From NCBI GenBank assembly GCA_032622095.1, contig CP136065.1, forward strand, positions 242,027,530-242,091,529: a stretch of 64,000 nt of DNA. Direction: 5' to 3'. This document shows, in pieces, positions 20,360-32,092 of this stretch (position 1 is the stretch's first letter; each line of letters begins with the position of its first letter). The notes beneath the pieces were generated by a model. The model was given only the letters and a program-made list of their open reading frames with translations. It made no database searches and was not told the DNA's origin. Position numbers and translations under genes: made by a program. This stretch comes from Siphonodentalium dalli (lineage: Eukaryota; Mollusca; Scaphopoda; Gadilida; Siphonodentaliidae).

Positions 20360-21290
20360 AGTGCGTTCTTCTGTTGGCTAGCCATCCGTTAACTATTGGT
20401 ATCAGAACGATAACTCTAGTTTGGACTATTTGATCTGAGCGAACGTTGGTGTGTTTGTGTGTTCTTAACCCTTTACCCAACAAAACGGCCAAAACCGGCC
20501 AAATAAAGCTTCAACAGCCTAAAATATATTCGGTCTATCTCAATAGAACCATACAAATATGGATATCATTGGAACCGGCTCCTTGACCACATTGTGATAG
20601 TTACAGTTATGCCCTGTGCCAATGCATTCTCTTATATATGCGAGTCGACCATAGGTCGCCTCGCATATATAAGAGAATGCATTGGCCTAAAAAATCTTTT
20701 TTAAACACTTTTTACCATATTTCTTACATTCTTTAACAATTTTATAATTTTTAATGTGTTAAGGCAATGCATTCTCTTATATATGCGAGGCGACCTATGG
20801 TCGACTCGCATATATAAGAGAATGCATTGGCACAGGGCCCTTCTGTTGGGTAAAGGTTAACCAAAATGCAGGCCACATTCGCATATGGGTTCCGCTAAAT
20901 TATGTTACATGATTTACTGCCCTTTTTGTCCCCCCAAAGTTTTTCTGAGGATTATTACAACCAACATTTGAGTCATTGTGCCCGTCCGTCCGTCCGGGTT
21001 TCTACTCATAGCTTAGACGGAGTCAATACAATATTTCAGTTGGTTTGTAGTTGACATTGGGGAACTCTCATGTCAAGTTCCAATTTGGTCACGATTCGAT
21101 TATTTTTAACGACGCAGAAAACACATTTTTTGGGTTGTCCGGATGATAACTCGAGCAATATTCAACATATTCTCTTGATATTTGGTAGATGGTTCACATT
21201 TGAGATAACGCAGGTCAAGTTCTAAAATAGGCATGACCTGATGATTTTTGACGGAGTTATACCTCTTTTTCGACTTAGTAGACTGAGTAG
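20360..21290 (+). repeat. R3 decayed repeat, split by MITE-1 copy D
   Basis: R3 blocks ('cgataactctagtttggactatttgat' form) run into 20464; MITE-1 D follows, and R3 resumes at 20861 with the 'caggccacattcgcatatgggttccg' block. Two further poor units reach about 21290. The continuity across the MITE shows the R3 repeat predates it. Confidence 0.6.
20465..20860 (+). mobile_element. MITE-1 copy D, most complete
   Basis: A 396-bp element, TTAA at 20465-20468 and 20857-20860. Ends are CCCTTTACCCAACAAAAC on the left and, reversed, CCTTTACCCAACAGAAGG on the right. PAL69 copies are at 20618-20686 and 20763-20831 in opposite orientation, with an ~76-bp AT-rich spacer. The left arm carries 'ggccaaaaccggccaaat' and an ~100-bp single-copy block absent from the right arm, so the element is asymmetric. 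Non-coding. Confidence 0.88.
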
Positions 21291-21599
21291 ACGTAGACTC
21301 TACATGTATTTATATATTCGTAGCCAAACAAGTCACACACACCGGCATCATCCAAGAGGCAGGGTGCTCTCACATTCCAAACATAGAACGGGCTTAAAGG
21401 CACGTGAGGCCTTAGTTGTCGAAAATATTCATATTTGTTCCAATCACCGTAAACATTAAAACATTAAAACGCATGCAGTTTCGTTCATATATACCATGAC
21501 CATCGCGTAAACAGCATGTTATCATAAAGATTTACTATATTTTACCTAAGCAAGAACCTGATCGTGTTACAGAAGACAACACAATGCTGCTGGCGAATC
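21291..21599. other. Intergenic, nothing recognised
   Basis: The 72-codon frame at 21241-21459 starts in R3 sequence and has no domain. Confidence 0.3.
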
Positions 21600-21895
21600 A
21601 CACACAAATGGCATAAACGCTCTTTATTCGTTCCATATCAGGAATTCACCAACAAAGAACGCTCTTTATGTTTACCATCATAATATAAACAAACACCAGA
21701 AAAGTAACTTTTTAGGCTTTTGTTTACATAACAATGGTCAAAAATATGACAATAACATACTGTTTATGCGATATTTCTTATTTGTATACGGACAAAGTCT
21801 GTCTACATTTTGTTGTTCTTTCTGTTTGTGGCGGTTTTTGACGGGTGGAAATATTTTCACAGGATACCCACCGCCAAGGCCAACCGTACCTTTAA
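21600..21895 (-). repeat. R4 dispersed repeat, copy 1
   Basis: Ends at TTAA 21892-21895 with, reading inward on the minus strand, AAGGTACGGTTGGCC then GGCGGTGGGTATCC and AAAAACCGCCACAAACAG. Two 'aacgctcttta' motifs sit near 21614 and 21658. The same order is seen at 25077-25270 and, more diverged, at 31250-31507. Non-coding. Confidence 0.6.
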
Positions 21896-22965
21896 CAAAC
21901 CCTACGTAAATGTTACTTCATTGCTTGTCGATCCCCAATCTCCGATGAGTTCATTCAACCAACCAACCTGAACACCTTACTCACGTTGTCGCTCTCAGAT
22001 TCCTGAATATATACGGTTGCGAGATGTGGTGGGATCTGGCGATAATAGATACTTGGTACTATAGAAAGAGCATATCGCGTGTGTATTAAAATACGCAGGA
22101 CATTCCCCAGAGGACCAGCTCGATTTTATCACTCTCCCTGCTTGGTGTTTTGCCAATTCAATATGAACTTGAGCACAGAAAATTACTTTTCCTATGATAA
22201 TTGTTACATTAATCGAGCAATCATAGGCATGCACTACAAATGTTCTTGTTCGTCGTCTTTATGGTCGCCAATCGACAGGGTTCCTCAATTACTTGACTGC
22301 AATCCTCAAAAAGTGTGATGTGTATTAAATTCTCGTAACGTATGCCAACTCGGGTATCTTCCCGTCGCTATCGTCGTGGAAAAATACGACTAATGAGCGA
22401 CTTTTTACCCATTCACATATTACTCGAGTTAAATATATGCTAGTGCAGATGGTATAGGCACAACACTAGACCAAGCTCGGGCGCCAAGAAAACCAGAGAC
22501 CCATATACAGAAATGGAGCCACCAATTTACTAAAGCGTGTCCAAATGGAATCAAAACGTATCTGTGAACCATCCACTTGTGAAGCGGCAACATTCGGTTA
22601 GAATGACTTTGTTTCGGATTTTCGTTCATTCAAAATGTAACTTAAATACTACGCGATTCGGCTTATTATTGAAGTGACAATTGGGTTTTATATTAACACG
22701 TGTATCGACAAGGGGCGAATCATATTCGTTCCCAGTAAAACGGGTTGTACTCATTATTACATTATGCCGAAGGGATTCTGCTTTATTTGAACAGTCCAGT
22801 ACTCCCGACTCCAGCAGTTTGTGTCGGTGTGATACAGTTTATGTACTATATGCTTTCTGCAAGTTCTCACTGTTCGACGAAATATAATAAATATATCATG
22901 TCTTGTCGTTAACTACTCGGATAGAGTTCCCAGTTGGGTAGAAATGGGTGTATTCGTTAACTATG
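21896..22965. other. Intergenic, nothing recognised
   Basis: Overlapping 79-codon frames on both strands near 22000-22318 and others to 22887 lack any domain character. Confidence 0.35.
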
Positions 22966-23038
22966 CATACACCCCACTATAGATACACCCCAGTATACAC
23001 ACCCCACTATACATACACCCCACTATACATACACTATG
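22966..23038 (+). repeat. Short tandem repeat (TACACCCCACTATA type)
   Basis: Five or so imperfect 14-16-bp units of TACACCCCACTATACA. Confidence 0.85.
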
Positions 23039-23072
23039 ACCACGTAGTCAACTCCAAGACATGATATGTGCA

Positions 23073-23506
23073 TTAACACTTTGAGTGCCACGGGCCAGAT
23101 CGGCCCTAATTTACGTTCTGTAAAATCGGCCCTAAAAAAAAATTAAAAATAAAACAAAACATTTTTTTTTATAGAATTTTTTTAAGTATGCTTAAGCATG
23201 CTATAGGGCATGTTATAACTCAAAACTATCACCAAGTATTCATAGTAATAATTTTTATGCCCATGAAAAACGTAAGATTCCCTGGCCCTAAACCTACAAA
23301 ATAAGCCTGTTAAAGAATATAAGAATCAATTATTAAAATCGTAAAAAATTGTAAAAAATAATAACAAATGATGAAAAATTGTTAGGCCAATGCATTCTCT
23401 TATATATGCGAGGCGACCTATGGTCGACTCGCATATATAAGAGAATGCATTGGCACAGGGTATATGGGTTTATACAAAAAATCGGACCTGCCACTCAAAG
23501 CGTTAA
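23073..23506. mobile_element. MITE-3 (TTAA-type; one PAL69)
   Basis: Flanked by TTAA at 23073-23076 and 23503-23506, with inverted ends CACTTTGAGTGCCACGGG and, reversed, CGCTTTGAGTGGCAGG. One PAL69 (23386-23454) lies near the right end, preceded by the usual 'attgttagg' spacer. The left side carries 'atcggcccta' repeats instead of a palindrome. Termini and TTAA fit piggyBac-like elements. A third set of ends attached to the PAL69 core. Confidence 0.8.
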
Positions 23507-23619
23507 ATATATTGTCTGTAACATAATCATCTTCTGATATATGGTGGAATAAAATTATCTCTCTCAAGTTGGAATACAAATTTTTGCCAGAATTTTACTT
23601 CTTTATTTTATTAAAATAA
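23507..23619. other. Short intergenic gap
   Basis: Nothing recognised. Confidence 0.3.
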
Positions 23620-23910
23620 AGCCAAGCCAAATCAGTTACCTTTTATTCGACCTCGAATTTACTCGATTTGATAATATTTTTGGTTTACGATTAATAACTC
23701 CATTTTATGTGTGTTTTTCAGCCAAAGCAAGATCGGATGCGTGTTCCGTTCAGTTATTTTTTACATGAGTTACGCCCTTTTTCGACTTATAATTTAGCTG
23801 ATTTGACAACAATTTGGTTTTTGACCGATAACTAGAGTGCGGATTGTTTGATCGGGACCAAATGTTATATGTGTGTTTCGCTGCCAAACTATAGGCCATA
23901 AGTTATAATA
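23620..23910 (+). repeat. R3 decayed repeat, about two units
   Basis: The 'gagttacgccctttttcgactta' and 'gataacta.agt.cggattgtttgatc' blocks repeat as in the other R3 loci. Confidence 0.6.
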
Positions 23911-25045
23911 TCATTACGCGTGGCTATACCTCTCTATTATAGCATTACATAATGCTTTATATGTGCACCATATGCACCATATATGTATAGAGCTAACAAA
24001 AGAACTTTTACGTGATTTGGATCGCCGATAGAATCGCATTTTCGATCGTAAACCTGACGCTAAACACCCAACAGACAACATGTTTTATCATACATCTATA
24101 CACCGCACGTGTATCATTAGTGCAATTTGTTTGTACGTTGATAGAAGAATAGTTTTCCCTTGAAATCCAGTTAATTATCAACACTAGGTTTATTGTCGGC
24201 ACATTCTTGTGTGGATATAGTCTGTACGATCTACCATACTGTTTACCCGCGTAATGAACTCAACAGCCCGTGCTGTCATTCTTGGGGCCGGGAACCTACG
24301 TCATTATTTGCTCCAAAATGGCGGCAATTGTCTCGGTTACAATACACCAAATGATTTAAATAGGCATCAGTGTTAACAAATCCCGCTGGCCTGTATAAAG
24401 GCTGTATTCGCAGGAAAGATTTGACCATGCACGAGTAACAAAAATTACGTCCTTTTAGACACAAGAAAATGTGCCCAGAAGTACTTGTCAACGTATTGCA
24501 TCACGCTGCAGTTTGACAAACGTCACACTACCCTTAAAATGGAGAAAAAAATGACACCGAAAAAAACACCAACCCTTTCCATAAATTATTCGCCGTAACT
24601 GTTCACCATGTGGCTATATTTGATGTTTCTCGTCGGGAAACACGTTTGTGCATTTTTTCGTGCACTTTTCATCCATGTATCATTGACTATCCAGCTGCCA
24701 GGATTTGTTTTATGCTGATGCTAGATTAGGGGGTCCAATGGGAAATCACTCTACTAATTTGTATTTGGTGTATTATATAACCTCTCCCATCGAAGCGAGT
24801 ATTGGTAGTTTTCTTCATCTATATTAATAACTCCATCAAATTGATAACGAATGAGCTATGTAACAATTTTCGCAAACTCACTATATATGAATCCCGTCCC
24901 AATATAAATATGACTGTTGTGATTGAGAACATATTAGCGTTCAAGTGACTTCTGTTACCATATTTCGAGGTTGTGAAATTTGAACGGCAAATTACATTAA
25001 AAACAAATTTGTTCGATATCCGTTTTTTTTACAGTGTCCGAGAGG
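23911..25045. other. Intergenic, nothing recognised
   Basis: Contains an isolated AAAATGGCGGC at about 24315 (YY1-like). Frames at 24008-24202 and 24276-24491 (minus) have no domain. Confidence 0.35.
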
Positions 25046-25080
25046 AGTTGTTGGGCCAGCTCCAGTCATGAAAGGGTTAA
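25046..25080 (-). mobile_element. MITE-4 terminal fragment
   Basis: Reverse complement begins TTAACCCTTTCATGACTGG, matching the MITE-4 end at 32093 (TTAAACCTTTCATGACTGG). Only ~35 bp remain. Confidence 0.55.
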
Positions 25081-25270
25081 AGATACGGGCGGCGTTGGCG
25101 GTGGGTATGCTGTCAAAATATTCACTTCCGTCAAAAACCGCCATAAACAGAAATAATAGTAAAATATAGACAGACCTTGTTCTTATACCAATCAGAAATA
25201 TGGCATAAACAGTATGTTATTGTCAAATGTTTTTCCTTTGTTATGTAAACAAAAGCAAAACAAGAAATTA
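25077..25270 (+). repeat. R4 dispersed repeat, copy 2
   Basis: Begins TTAAAGATACGGGCGGCGTT and continues GGCGGTGGGTATGC, AAAAACCGCCATAAACAG and 'ggcataaacagtatgttatt', the reverse of 21600-21895. It shares its TTAA with the MITE-4 fragment. Confidence 0.65.
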
Positions 25271-26987
25271 TGGCATTGAAATCCATGTAAAAAAGGACGA
25301 CCGTGCAGTCACGACCTGCACTACTCAGACTAATATGTGTTGACTTATATGAACGTCAAGATTTAATTAACTATAAATATTTCTTATAACCAATTACGTA
25401 CACGAAGTTGGTTGCTTGTGGTAGGGGGATTGGGTCTGTACCTCATAATTATCATATTGTACTCATACATGTATCTTCCAGCCTTTCGATCGTGGCTCCC
25501 CGATGGCACATATGCCCATTCTCAATTTGGATGAAATATTAGTTGTACTCGCCTCCACAACCCTTGGCCTTGGTTGGAAATTGGGGTTATTATGAGTGAG
25601 AACTTGGGTTTGTCCCCTCATAATTTGGGTTGTTTGTTTGTTTCAAATCACAACCCAAATCATTAGAATATAAGTAAGGAAGAACATTCAATTTCCAAGA
25701 ACATGTTTTGTTTGTACCTGTACAAATTCTATAGTGATTTTATAGGTTGGGATTTGATCAGTTTAATTACAATTGCATGGAGCTACATTTATACCAGCGC
25801 GGACTCGGAGCCATGCACTATGAAACAACGTCAACCAAACCAAACCTAATGCGAACCATGCCAACATTATGCCTGCTTTGTGTGCTATGTCGCGTCGCTG
25901 TCAAAACGTCAATAACTGTCGCGGGAAAATGCGCGTGCCAATATGACGTCGCTTTGGATACAACATATGACGTAACCTAACTAGTCCAGGAGATCGGGAG
26001 GTAGTGTTGCTCATATTGACGGACAAGCTGCGACCATGTTATTTTGAATGTTTTATGTATGGTAATGAAGAAAAATCATGATAGCAAGAACAAATTTGTA
26101 GCCTTCTTTGTTTTTTTTCGATTTTTTTGGGCATTTTTCTACATTTTAAGCCCAAAATTTTCATATTTTTTTTTCAATGTGTAAAGATTTCATTTTAGTA
26201 TGATTTTGGTGATTAAGTTCAATAGTAATTGTGTTAGTAATGTTAAATAACTAATTGTGCTAAAATATTGAAGAATTTCAATGTTTTTTTCTTCAATTTT
26301 TTACCATTTTGTTTACTTTTTTACGCAAAATCGTCCAAATTGCAACCATTTCATCTTAGTATGATTTTAAGGTTAAATTCACCATAATTATTTTAATATT
26401 GTTAAATAATATACAACTTGGCTTCTACAATGTTTTAAAATGGATTTAAGAAGGTTTCTACTTGTTTAATTCAAATCCAATTAAACATCGTACTGTTCAA
26501 AATTAGATAAATTCCTTAAGGCGTATGGTAGATATACATAACTAGTTTTCAAAACGTATACACATGCCTTTCTATCCTGTGCGTTATGCACGCGAGTCGG
26601 ATTTTACAAACTAAATTATGATGAAAAACCCTGAATTTTGGGTGTGGTCACATTTGTGGTCATAATATTCCGATTAGAGAGTGGATGGACATGGGGCATG
26701 CGACACTGTGCAGTATATATGTATATATTAAGCATGACATGAGACATTAGTATCTTTCTACTAAACTGTGCTTCCAGAGTTATCAGGAATCGAGTATCGG
26801 TGTTACTTCTTACCCCCAAAAAATGGTCAATTTTAAAACGGGGTATGTGGGTCAAAGGACCACTGGGCGATAATAGGATGTCCAATGACTCCTATATTAC
26901 TATCGTATCACAGTAAAGTTTTTTTTGTAAAATTGGCACGGTTTACACGATCAAAGTTCGATTTTCTTTACAATTATATGTTACAAG
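25271..26987. other. Intergenic; T-rich 26.1-26.4 kb
   Basis: At 26100-26400 there are long T runs and a loosely repeated 'caaccatttcatcttagtatgatttt' motif (26165-26215 and 26340-26390), suggesting a decayed ~175-bp duplication. No gene recognised in the 89-codon minus frame at 26885-26616. Confidence 0.4.
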
Positions 26988-27421
26988 CAACTAATTATAT
27001 AGAGTTACGCTTCTTGAAACTCGAGTCAGCATAACAAAAAAATCTGGCTGCCGATTGGTTGATTATCAATGAGGGAAATATCCCTAATCGGGAACAGAAA
27101 ATCATAGCCCACGTAAATATGGCGATCATGTATATCTAGATCTCCAGGAAGAGTCTAGGGGTGTCCAGAAGTTAGGGAAGGGGTCTGGGTATTTTTATGC
27201 TGCTGATTTTTGTGCAGTAAATGGGGTAGTTGTGGAAATGCAAGATTATCGTTTGAAAACAATACCGAAAAGGGCGCATTTGTTGTCACACACTGGTGCA
27301 GAGGATGACGTTCTAAAGGAAAATTGACCACTTGAAGTTCAAATAGGCTTAACCCATGGCTGGCGGGACTTTTAGTTAACACTGTCGCCTATGGAAAATA
27401 ATTAATTGTGTGTAACCTATA
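26988..27421 (+). repeat. R5 dispersed repeat, copy 1
   Basis: Collinear over ~430 bp with 38267-38702: shared AACTAATTATATAGAGTTAC, GCTG-TTGGTTGATTATC, AAATATGGCGATCAT, TGCAGTAAATGG, AAAATTGACCACTTGAAGTT and GGAAAATAATTA. The copies differ by scattered substitutions and short indels. No ORF and no defined ends. Confidence 0.75.
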
Positions 27422-28169
27422 TTCACGCTCTAAATCGATAACTAAGTGGATGTGGATCTGAAGCACGGCACCCACGCACAGTTCATTTATTGGGCATTTC
27501 TATTAGAACGAGCTTGTGTTTGCTTTGCTTAATAAATATATATGGCTTAATAATCATACACCCTCTACAAATGTACATTTACACAATTAAACGCCCGTAA
27601 GAATCAGAAAAAAATCGTCATACGGCTTACACGAACGTTTCCGTGGTTCATCAATCAATAACTGTAGCTTCCACTTCATACAAAGCGATGCACCACATAC
27701 GTCACTTCAAGTCGACCATGTGCATGCGCTCTCTGCGCGTTGTTATTGGCACGGATATTGTGTTGGAATTTAAACAACATGTTACTTACAATTGTTTTGG
27801 TTTGAAAAGTTGTTCATGCTATTAATGTTCCAATAAAATGTACTGATGTATGCGTATAAGGAATGACTTGAAGATCGATTGGTTTTAACCAGCAGAGTAA
27901 CTAAGCAAAGTTCGTGTGAATCCCTTTGTTTAATCACTCTGACGGTCAGAATCCAATGACCCAATCGATTTTCAAGTCATTTCTCAATTGAAATTTTCGG
28001 CAGTTCACTGTATCCTGTTTAGTATGCTCCTAGTCAGTTGCATGATGTACATGTAAACTCGGCTAAAGTTTGTGCAGGTCATTTCGATTATCGAGGGTAT
28101 GTATACCCAATGTTGAGTCGGTAGACAGTTTCAATAGTTCAAACTGCCGTTCACAATTTCATCGCATCA
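27422..28169. other. Intergenic, nothing recognised
   Basis: A short inverted pair exists (ATGACTTGAAGATCGATTGG near 27863 and 'ccaatcgattttcaagtcat' near 27961), so 27863-27980 could fold as a long-loop hairpin. No gene. Confidence 0.4.
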
Positions 28170-28342
28170 TACTCTCACCTTCCGAGTAATAGCGCAGGCC
28201 GAATTATAGTGCCCGGCTGTATTTTCGTGTGAAATTAATAATAGTCAATTTCACTATTTGTCTCATTGCCTAATAATAGTGCAGGGTTGTATTTTTGACT
28301 GAAATAAATGATCATGCATGAACTATTCGGCAGGTGAGAGTA
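28170..28342. mobile_element. Palindromic MITE with TA-flanked ends
   Basis: A 173-bp segment with inverted ends TACTCTCACCTTCCGA and, reversed, TACTCTCACCTGCCGA. Inner parts carry paired 'taatagtgc'-type repeats. TA at both ends is compatible with a Tc1/mariner-type target, as inference. Confidence 0.6.
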
Positions 28343-28354
28343 CTGACTGCCACG

Positions 28355-28535
28355 TACAGTAATGCCCTAAGTAATCGACTCTTTAACCACATCAGAATTA
28401 TGGGTAACTTTTCAGGATTTAGTCGGAAATATGGCTTGTTGCCATTCATCGGAAAGCCATATTTCCGACTAAATCCTGAAAAGTTACCCACAATTCTGCT
28501 GTGGTTAAAGAGTCGATTACTTAGGGGATTACTGT
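28355..28535. mobile_element. Fold-back MITE, Tc1/mariner-like ends
   Basis: A 181-bp almost perfect hairpin. Ends are TACAGTAATGCCCTAAGTAA and, reversed, TACAGTAATCCCCTAAGTAA; arms of ~75-80 bp (through GGATTTAGTCGGAAATATGG) surround an ~18-nt loop near 28440-28455. TA-CAGTA ends are typical of Tc1/mariner non-autonomous elements. Only a few arm mismatches (for example 28363, 28397, 28404), so insertion is young. Confidence 0.8.
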
Positions 28536-28933
28536 ATTTCCCGACTTATATTGGCTCCAGAACATGATAAAAACAAACAAGTACCACGTAGGAACATTGT
28601 GAGTAGCTTTATGGGGTAAATCAATAGTTTGCGACCAAGTTCCTTGCATGTATCTTGGGTATCACGATCTAAATGATTGATCATTGTAGACGTCATCGGC
28701 GGTCTCGGTTATCACGCCAGCTATAGTGCATACGTCCTTAATTTGCGAGTTCATAGATCTATTTAGAAGCCAAGGTTTCCAACACCTACACAGATATGTA
28801 CCCCGCCAGTTCACATGTGGCAGCTGTGTCGTGAAAACAGCGTGGGATTTAAGGACATCGATTGAAACAAGAATACTACTGTTCAAGAACATTTATAGCA
28901 AGCCTTAGTGTTGGAACATGTAATTAAAATTAG
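28536..28933. other. Intergenic, nothing recognised
   Basis: Overlapping 60- and 76-codon frames on opposite strands (28662-28908) carry no domain. Confidence 0.3.
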
Positions 28934-29383
28934 GTAGAAATACGTCTGGACCACCGCTCACACTTATTAGTATGGTTCAGGAAAGAAGCGATCAATAAAA
29001 TCAACAAAAACATATATTTAAAAAAATTAGAACAGCTTTATTCCAGTGAGGTCGTATATTCCAAATGTCATACATGTTTCAACGAGAAACAAGAAACACC
29101 ACACTTACATAATTCCTTAGAGCCGGCCTCAGCCTCAGATCACACGTTTAGAGTGTCCCGTTTACAGACGACGCGAAAATATTGCCTCCATTTATTCTCC
29201 ATTGCTCCATTTGTAAATTCCTATTGCAAAACATACTTATGTATAAATAATTTAATACAAAGGGGTTCCGGAGTTCTAATTTTAGCAACAGTATTGGTAG
29301 CATCTACATATATATATGGTAATGAAAACGAATACCCACATGCCAGGCCATGTTTGTGTTTGCTATACGAAGTAATATTATAA
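28934..29383 (+). pseudogene. Possible LINE C-terminal fragment (CxxC...H)
   Basis: A 149-codon stretch open from 28934 to the TAA at 29381-29383. It reads KLEQLYSSEVVYSKCHTCFN then EKQETPHLHNSLE: a C-x2-C at 29066-29077 with His residues 12 and 14 positions on, the spacing seen in LINE C-terminal knuckles but without the final Cys. The following residues are not recognisable. It could be a decayed retrotransposon end or chance. Confidence 0.4.
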
Positions 29384-29697
29384 CAGTTTACGTGAACATG
29401 CTTCTACTAATTTACTAAACTAAAGTTTATAGTTATATGATAAACATTCCAGATATTTACGATATGAATTATGTTGTTTTCACGAGGTGGCTAAGGAAAA
29501 TTTGCAGTTTTACGTAAATTTCCGACATTTCCCGAATGGCATAGCAACCCGAGTCCGGTCGACAATATTAATGATTTAAGTCATGATTATTGTTCAAAGA
29601 ATGAACCATGTAATGCCTTAACGCAATGCATAATGTTATGTTGGCAATATGAAAAGTAACATTTTGTAGTTTTAATTTAATTGCAATTACGTTTTAA
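29384..29697. other. Intergenic, nothing recognised
   Basis: AT-rich, no element seen. Confidence 0.3.
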
Positions 29698-29757
29698 GAT
29701 GGCGGCCCCTCAAATTCAAAATGGCGGCGCCCGTAATTCAAGATGACGGCGCCCATG
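29698..29757 (+). repeat. Three ~23-bp repeats carrying ATGGCGGC
   Basis: AAGATGGCGGCCCC, AAAATGGCGGCGCCC and AAGATGACGGCGCCC follow one another at ~23-bp spacing, the first two matching the YY1 consensus AANATGGCGGC. The third has one substitution. Binding is inference. Confidence 0.6.
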
Positions 29758-29777
29758 TTCGAAAGCGAAAACAATAT

Positions 29778-29831
29778 AAGGACGACCAGCGCATATATGC
29801 GCGGCTGGACTGCGCCCAGCTGGTCGTCCTT
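29778..29831. repeat. Hairpin, AAGGACGACCAGC arms
   Basis: AAGGACGACCAGC pairs with GCTGGTCGTCCTT; the interior contains GCGCATATATGCGC, itself a palindrome. 54 bp, non-coding. Confidence 0.75.
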
Positions 29832-31249
29832 AAAAAACGTTACAGAACCTGGCTTTTGTTTATATCCGGATAAGGTAAACATAAAGAGCGTTATTACTTG
29901 CGCCAGTCCATGCTGGACGCAATTAATGTTTTTGGTCCGGATCTCTGTTTATTTGTCTGTCTGTCCTTCCACGAATATGTTACGTCATACCGGAAGTACA
30001 TAATGTAAATAATGGACACGCTAATATGAAATGGTTGCATCAATTGTAATTTAAATCCACATATATACTTAATTTGCATCGTTATCTGGTTTTATTTTGG
30101 TAATACATCGTTCATAAATGAACAATATTGAATGATTTCTTTCTGGAAACCGATCAAGGCGCCATGACGCCACGATGCACATCAGGACGTCACGAGCTAC
30201 ATGGGCGCGCAAAACACCAGACATGATTGCGTCGATGTCCAGACAGCTGCGACTCGTATAACACGGGGTGGCTAAACCATTCCATATGCCAACAACTTCC
30301 GTGTTGTATTATTATAAATATATATATATACTGCATGCAAACAAAAGTGGGCAATAGTACTGCCCATTAGAAGCCTATTTTATCTAACTTGAAACTCGAG
30401 GAATGAGTTGAGATCAAGTCTAAAAGATGCGTGCGAAATCGTTTTTTTTTCTTTCGCCGAGACAATGAGGTGCGAACATATTTCTAGAAAGTTCAAAACA
30501 TTTTCGAAAGATCCTGGTGCATATAAATCATGTCCGGCCAAACAGTCGAGCGCGTGGTTCAATTGAAAAACAATTGCACTGGAAAATGTGAATGTGGAAA
30601 CATGGATTATTAAAATTCATTATTAATTAACTGGGAAAACAAGCTTTCTCATTCTCAACGCAATAGACATTTTGATGATTTGTTCCCGAAGACTGCAGAC
30701 CAGTCGCCAAGGGAGTGTTCTCATTGACACACTGTTAATCAAAGACTAGCCAACGGTCGCGTGTCTTTTATTTAATTGTGTCGGTATTTGTATTTTACTT
30801 TGATGGTTTTCATCACTGAAGTGCAATGACATACACACTTGATGTCATTCTCGTCAAACTAGTAATTTATTCCAATTGGTATATAATATGGCATCATCGG
30901 CAACCAATCGTTTTCACACCATTTATATGAACGAGGTCTATATTGTTCTATAAATATGTCAAACAACTCGTACGTATTACTAAGACTAGCATTAGTGTAA
31001 TAGATCAACTTGAGATAACAGAGATATTCTGTCCATACACACAACTATATTTCAGCGATGGATGAACTGAGATGTGATATCTAGAGTTTTGTTCTCGATC
31101 TCTCCCAAACGAGGGACCAGCACCCGTGGTTCAAACTGTTGTTGGTAAGACACCACAAAACATGCCAAATGTGTGATGGCCGCAAGTATTGGCAGCTCCA
31201 GAGTGAGTGCATTCTAGTTTGTTACTGTTTTCCTGATATGGAAATAATA
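29832..31249. other. Intergenic, nothing recognised
   Basis: A short (TA)n run lies at 30317-30331. No frame of note and no element recognised. Confidence 0.35.
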
Positions 31250-31507
31250 AAGAGCGTTTATATCATTTGTGTGTGATTAACCAATAGAATTGGGCTGTGT
31301 TATGTAAACGGAAGCAAAACTTCTGTAACACGAGCAGGCTCTTATTTACGTATACACCATCGTACGTCTTGACGACAATATACTATTTACGCGCTGATTA
31401 TGTTTGGCATATGAACAAAACTATATATATTTTAATATTCCTTCTGTTGATGGCGATTTGAACAAATATGAATATTTCTGCAACGAACGCTGCCCGTGCC
31501 TTTAACA
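31250..31507 (+). repeat. R4 dispersed repeat, diverged copy 3
   Basis: Begins near 'aaagagcgttta', contains TGTGTGTGATTAACCAATAG, TTATGTAAACGGAAGCAAAA and ends GCCCGTGCCTTTAACA at a TTAA. It parallels R4 copy 1 in reverse, with weak identity in the middle. Confidence 0.5.
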
Positions 31508-32092
31508 CTCAACACCTCAATCTTCTATATATGTAACAGGAATGTCTACAATTTCCACAATCAATCAATCAATCAATCAAGTTTATTGTCTATTTAAATC
31601 AATTAATGACATTTAGACAACATCAATTAACATATATACATAAAATTTACAGATTACACGCGTACGTTGCAATATGTTTCACACACAGCAGCAGGCAGCC
31701 GCGAGCAAACTACAGCTGCACACATTACTTGGAAATCCAAAACAATGTATGCAGCTCCATTCTACCCACGACCACACATTGTCACCACTAACAGTTTGAA
31801 CAAGTCAAGACAAGACACTTATCAATATTGATTTAATACTGATATGAAATAAATTGAAATTGCGTAAGATATTCTGAGTGGCTGTGTGTATTTTGTGGTA
31901 TTTCTCAGTGGTTCGCGGGGATTCTCAGTGGTTCGCGGTGACTCTTGGTAAGCCCGGCTGAATCCCAACGATCTCTGTTGATTCATATTAATCCGCCCTC
32001 GCGAGTCCACTGTGAACCACCGCGGAAAACATCACTGTGAATACTATAGTGAATCACAGTGGGCTTAATGGGGTCCCATTGGTGTTGAGTGT
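31508..32092. other. Intergenic with small repeats
   Basis: (CAAT)n lies at 31559-31580. At 31905-32060 a CTCAGTGGTTCGCGG word occurs twice and a related CACTGTGAACCACCGCGG lies inverted downstream, so the region can fold back. No gene. Confidence 0.4.

Noticed and set aside
32000..32065. CACTGTG/CACAGTG words as recombination-signal-like ends
   Set aside because: They lack inverted-repeat partners, target duplications and nonamer-like words; unlike 58337-60370 they are isolated.
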